Assembly: GCA_016791105.1 (NCBI GenBank)
Contig: JAEUNM010000057.1
Coordinates: 1 to 44,138 of the forward strand
Length of the DNA stretch: 44,138 nt
Direction: 5' to 3'
From: Rhodocyclaceae bacterium
Lineage (GTDB): Bacteria > Pseudomonadota > Gammaproteobacteria > Burkholderiales > Rhodocyclaceae
The translations under genes and the position numbers were made by a program. Below the pieces are notes generated by a model that saw only the letters and a list, made by a program, of their open reading frames with translations, was not told where the DNA came from and ran no database searches. This document shows, in pieces, positions 42,385 through 44,138 of this stretch (positions within the stretch are counted from its first letter, which is position 1; each line of letters opens with the position of its first letter).

Positions 42385-43335
42385 ATGACTGAACCTACCA
42401 ACCAGGACCCCGGCTGGGAACGCCGGCTTTTGGAAAAACTTGCATCCGACACCCTGGTCGAGCAGCGCCGGCGCCGCCGTTGGGGCATTTTTTTCAAGCT
42501 GCTGGGCCTGGTGTACCTCACCGTCGTGCTGCTCAAACTGAGTGGCTTCGATTTCAGCCTGGAGCGCGACGTGATCGCCAAGCACACCGCCTTGGTCGAT
42601 CTGCGTGGCGTCATTTCCGACCACGGCGAGGCGAGTGCCGAAAACGTCATGTCCTCGCTGCAGAACGCTTTCCAGGACAAGAATACCCAGGGCGTCGTGT
42701 TGCGCATCAACAGCCCCGGCGGCAGCCCGGTGCAGTCCGGCATGATCAACGACGAAATTTACCGCCTGCGCAAGCTGTATCCGGCCATCCCGCTGTACGC
42801 GGTAGTAGAGGACATTTGCGCCTCCGGCGGCTATTACGTGGCAGTTGCGGCGGACCAGATTTTTGTCGATAAGGCCAGCATCGTCGGTTCGATCGGCGTG
42901 CTGATGGATGGCTTCGGTTTCACCGGCACCATGGACAAGCTGGGCGTGGAGCGCCGCCTGCTCACGGCGGGATCGAACAAGGGCTTTCTGGACCCATTTT
43001 CGCCGCAGGATGCGCACCAGAAAGAACACGCGCAATTGCTGTTGAATGACGTGCACCAGCAATTCATACAGGTGGTGCGCAAGGGCCGCGGGCAGCGCCT
43101 GAAAGAAACGCCGGACTTGTTTTCCGGCCTCATGTGGACCGGGCAGCGCAGTGTCGAACTGGGTCTGGCCGATGCCTACGGCTCGGTGGAATTCGTCGCG
43201 CGCGACATCGTGAAGGCGGGCGACATCGTCGATTTCACGCAGAAACAGAACCTCGCCGAACGCGTCGCGAAAAAGCTGGGCGCGGACATGGCGAACAGCC
43301 TGGAGCATTTCCTGCTGCAGACGCGCTTGCGCTGA
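42385..43335 (+). CDS. sppA: Signal peptide peptidase (S49 family, SppA 36K type)
   Basis: A 316-residue inner-membrane peptidase. One transmembrane segment (about 34-52) follows a very basic run (EQRRRRRW), then the periplasmic protease domain with RINSPGGSP (107-115), the nucleophile Ser147 in ICASGGYY and the general base Lys199 in TAGSNKGFLDP. This is the half-length form that works as a homo-oligomer. It degrades cleaved signal peptides. It is separated by 16 bases from the Rieske gene in the same operon. Confidence 0.94.
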   Translation: MTEPTNQDPGWERRLLEKLASDTLVEQRRRRRWGIFFKLLGLVYLTVVLLKLSGFDFSLERDVIAKHTALVDLRGVISDHGEASAENVMSSLQNAFQDKNTQGVVLRINSPGGSPVQSGMINDEIYRLRKLYPAIPLYAVVEDICASGGYYVAVAADQIFVDKASIVGSIGVLMDGFGFTGTMDKLGVERRLLTAGSNKGFLDPFSPQDAHQKEHAQLLLNDVHQQFIQVVRKGRGQRLKETPDLFSGLMWTGQRSVELGLADAYGSVEFVARDIVKAGDIVDFTQKQNLAERVAKKLGADMANSLEHFLLQTRLR

Positions 43336-43359
43336 TTGCCGGCTGCGGCCGGCGCCGGC

Positions 43360-43902
43360 ATGGCCCTCAAATCCACCATCTGCAAAGCCGCGCTCGATGT
43401 CGCCGACATCGAGCGCGGTCATTACGCGCACTACGATCTGGTGCTGGCGCGCCACCCGTCCGAAACCGAGGAACGCATGATGCTGCGGCTGGCGGCGTTT
43501 GCGCTGCATGCCGGCGAGCGGCTGGAATTTGGCCGCGGCGTATCGAACGATGACGAAGCCGCGCTGTGGCAGCGCGACCATGCCGGCAATATCGAACTGT
43601 GGATGGAAGTCGGTTTGCCGGACGAACGACGCCTGCGGCGTGCATCAGGACGCGCGGCGCGTGTCATCGTATATGCCTATGGCGGCGTCGAGCCGTGGTG
43701 GGATAAACAGGGTGCCGCACTGGCACGCCTGCCGCGGCTATCCGTGCATGCAATTGCGGCGCGCGAAGTGGAGGCGCTCGCCCTGCTTGCCGATCGCAGC
43801 ATGCGCCTGCAGTGCACCATACAGGAAGGCAGGCTGTGGCTGTCGGATGCCACGCGCAGCGTGGAAATTGCGCCGCATTGTTTGCTGCAAGGCGAGGGGT
43901 GA
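43360..43902 (+). CDS. yaeQ: YaeQ family protein
   Basis: A 180-residue protein, the usual YaeQ length. It starts MALKSTICKAALDVADIERGHYAHYDLVLARHPSE and contains ERMMLRLAAFAL, LWMEVGLPDERRLRRASGRA and VIVYAYG. The fold is of the PD-(D/E)XK nuclease type, but activity has not been settled for the family. It follows sppA by 24 bases and probably ends that operon. The start was placed at the ATG that matches the family N terminus. The inverted-repeat element begins two bases after its stop. Confidence 0.92.
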   Translation: MALKSTICKAALDVADIERGHYAHYDLVLARHPSETEERMMLRLAAFALHAGERLEFGRGVSNDDEAALWQRDHAGNIELWMEVGLPDERRLRRASGRAARVIVYAYGGVEPWWDKQGAALARLPRLSVHAIAAREVEALALLADRSMRLQCTIQEGRLWLSDATRSVEIAPHCLLQGEG

Positions 43903-43903
43903 A

Positions 43904-44138
43904 CCTACATTCCCCAGTTGACCGCTTCGATGCGTCGATAACGCGCGGAAATAATTAAACCTTCAGCAACTTAAGGGCGTACCTTGTGGGTTCGCCCCGC
44001 TACGCACCCGATGGCACGACGGGCGCGCCGCCTGCCGTTGTTGCTCCTCGTTGCAGGGGGCGGCCCTGCCGCCTCGTCGCGCCTAGGCAGGCAACGCGCC
44101 CGCCGCACCCTCAGGCGCGTCCAACTGAGGAATGTAGG
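43904..44138. mobile_element. Non-coding element with terminal inverted repeats (MITE-like)
   Basis: The left end reads CCTACATTCCCCAGTTGA. The complement of the last bases of the window reads CCTACATTCCTCAGTTGG, identical at 16 of 18 positions. Between them are 199 bases without a gene, including a second, internal inverted repeat (GGGCGCG-CC-GCCTGCC at 44021-44036 with GGCAGGC-AA-CGCGCCC at 44086-44101). Matching ends, small size and no transposase are what a MITE shows. A target-site duplication cannot be checked because the window stops at the right end. It may instead be one end of a larger element. Confidence 0.6.

Overview
The window looks like a chromosomal segment from a GC-rich betaproteobacterium. 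The evidence is the run rne | rluC - HAD phosphatase - Rieske protein - sppA, a PEP-CTERM-like protein, a YaeQ homologue, an MNIO/DUF2063 pair, and the style of the dispersed palindromic repeats. No rRNA, tRNA or CRISPR array was seen. Genus cannot be assigned from the sequence alone.

Layout. Left edge (1-1361): the 5' end of a tyrosine recombinase gene, then about 1.2 kb of non-coding, repeat-bearing DNA. 1362-4127: a BenE-type transporter and a DUF1015 protein. 4807-15791 is the most unusual part. It starts with a DUF2235 hydrolase fused to a LecA-like lectin domain. Convergent to it is a minus-strand operon of four genes (coiled-coil protein, ClpA-type AAA+ ATPase, small radical SAM protein, zinc-ribbon Ser/Thr kinase with C-terminal membrane helices). 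Divergent from that operon are an alpha/beta hydrolase, an exported caspase-like peptidase and an exported Ivy-type lysozyme-inhibitor protein. The four-gene operon is the best candidate for an undescribed system: every gene keeps its catalytic motifs, the genes are tightly packed, and I know of no assigned pathway for this set.

15801-19565 carries a PEP-CTERM-like protein flanked on both sides by copies of one palindromic repeat, a GMC oxidoreductase and a small exported protein. 20058-29166 holds transporters and regulators: a TetR divergent from MaoC and an MFS transporter, a YfeH-type transporter, a PAS/GAF/GGDEF diguanylate cyclase, and a second TetR with a YbfB-type MFS transporter and a divergent NAD(P)-binding protein. 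29346-32112 is a FixL/FixJ-like two-component pair. 32290-33952 is a two-gene RiPP-maturation-type module (DUF692 MNIO plus DUF2063) with no visible precursor peptide. Next come rubredoxin-nudC, a low-molecular-weight tyrosine phosphatase and a PIN-domain toxin-antitoxin pair.

36852-43902 is conserved housekeeping: RNase E with an Arg/Glu/Pro repeat tail and a long 5' leader, then divergently rluC, a HAD phosphatase and a Rieske protein joined by ATGA stop-start overlaps, followed by sppA and yaeQ. The last 235 bases form a non-coding segment bounded by matching terminal inverted repeats, probably a non-autonomous mobile element.
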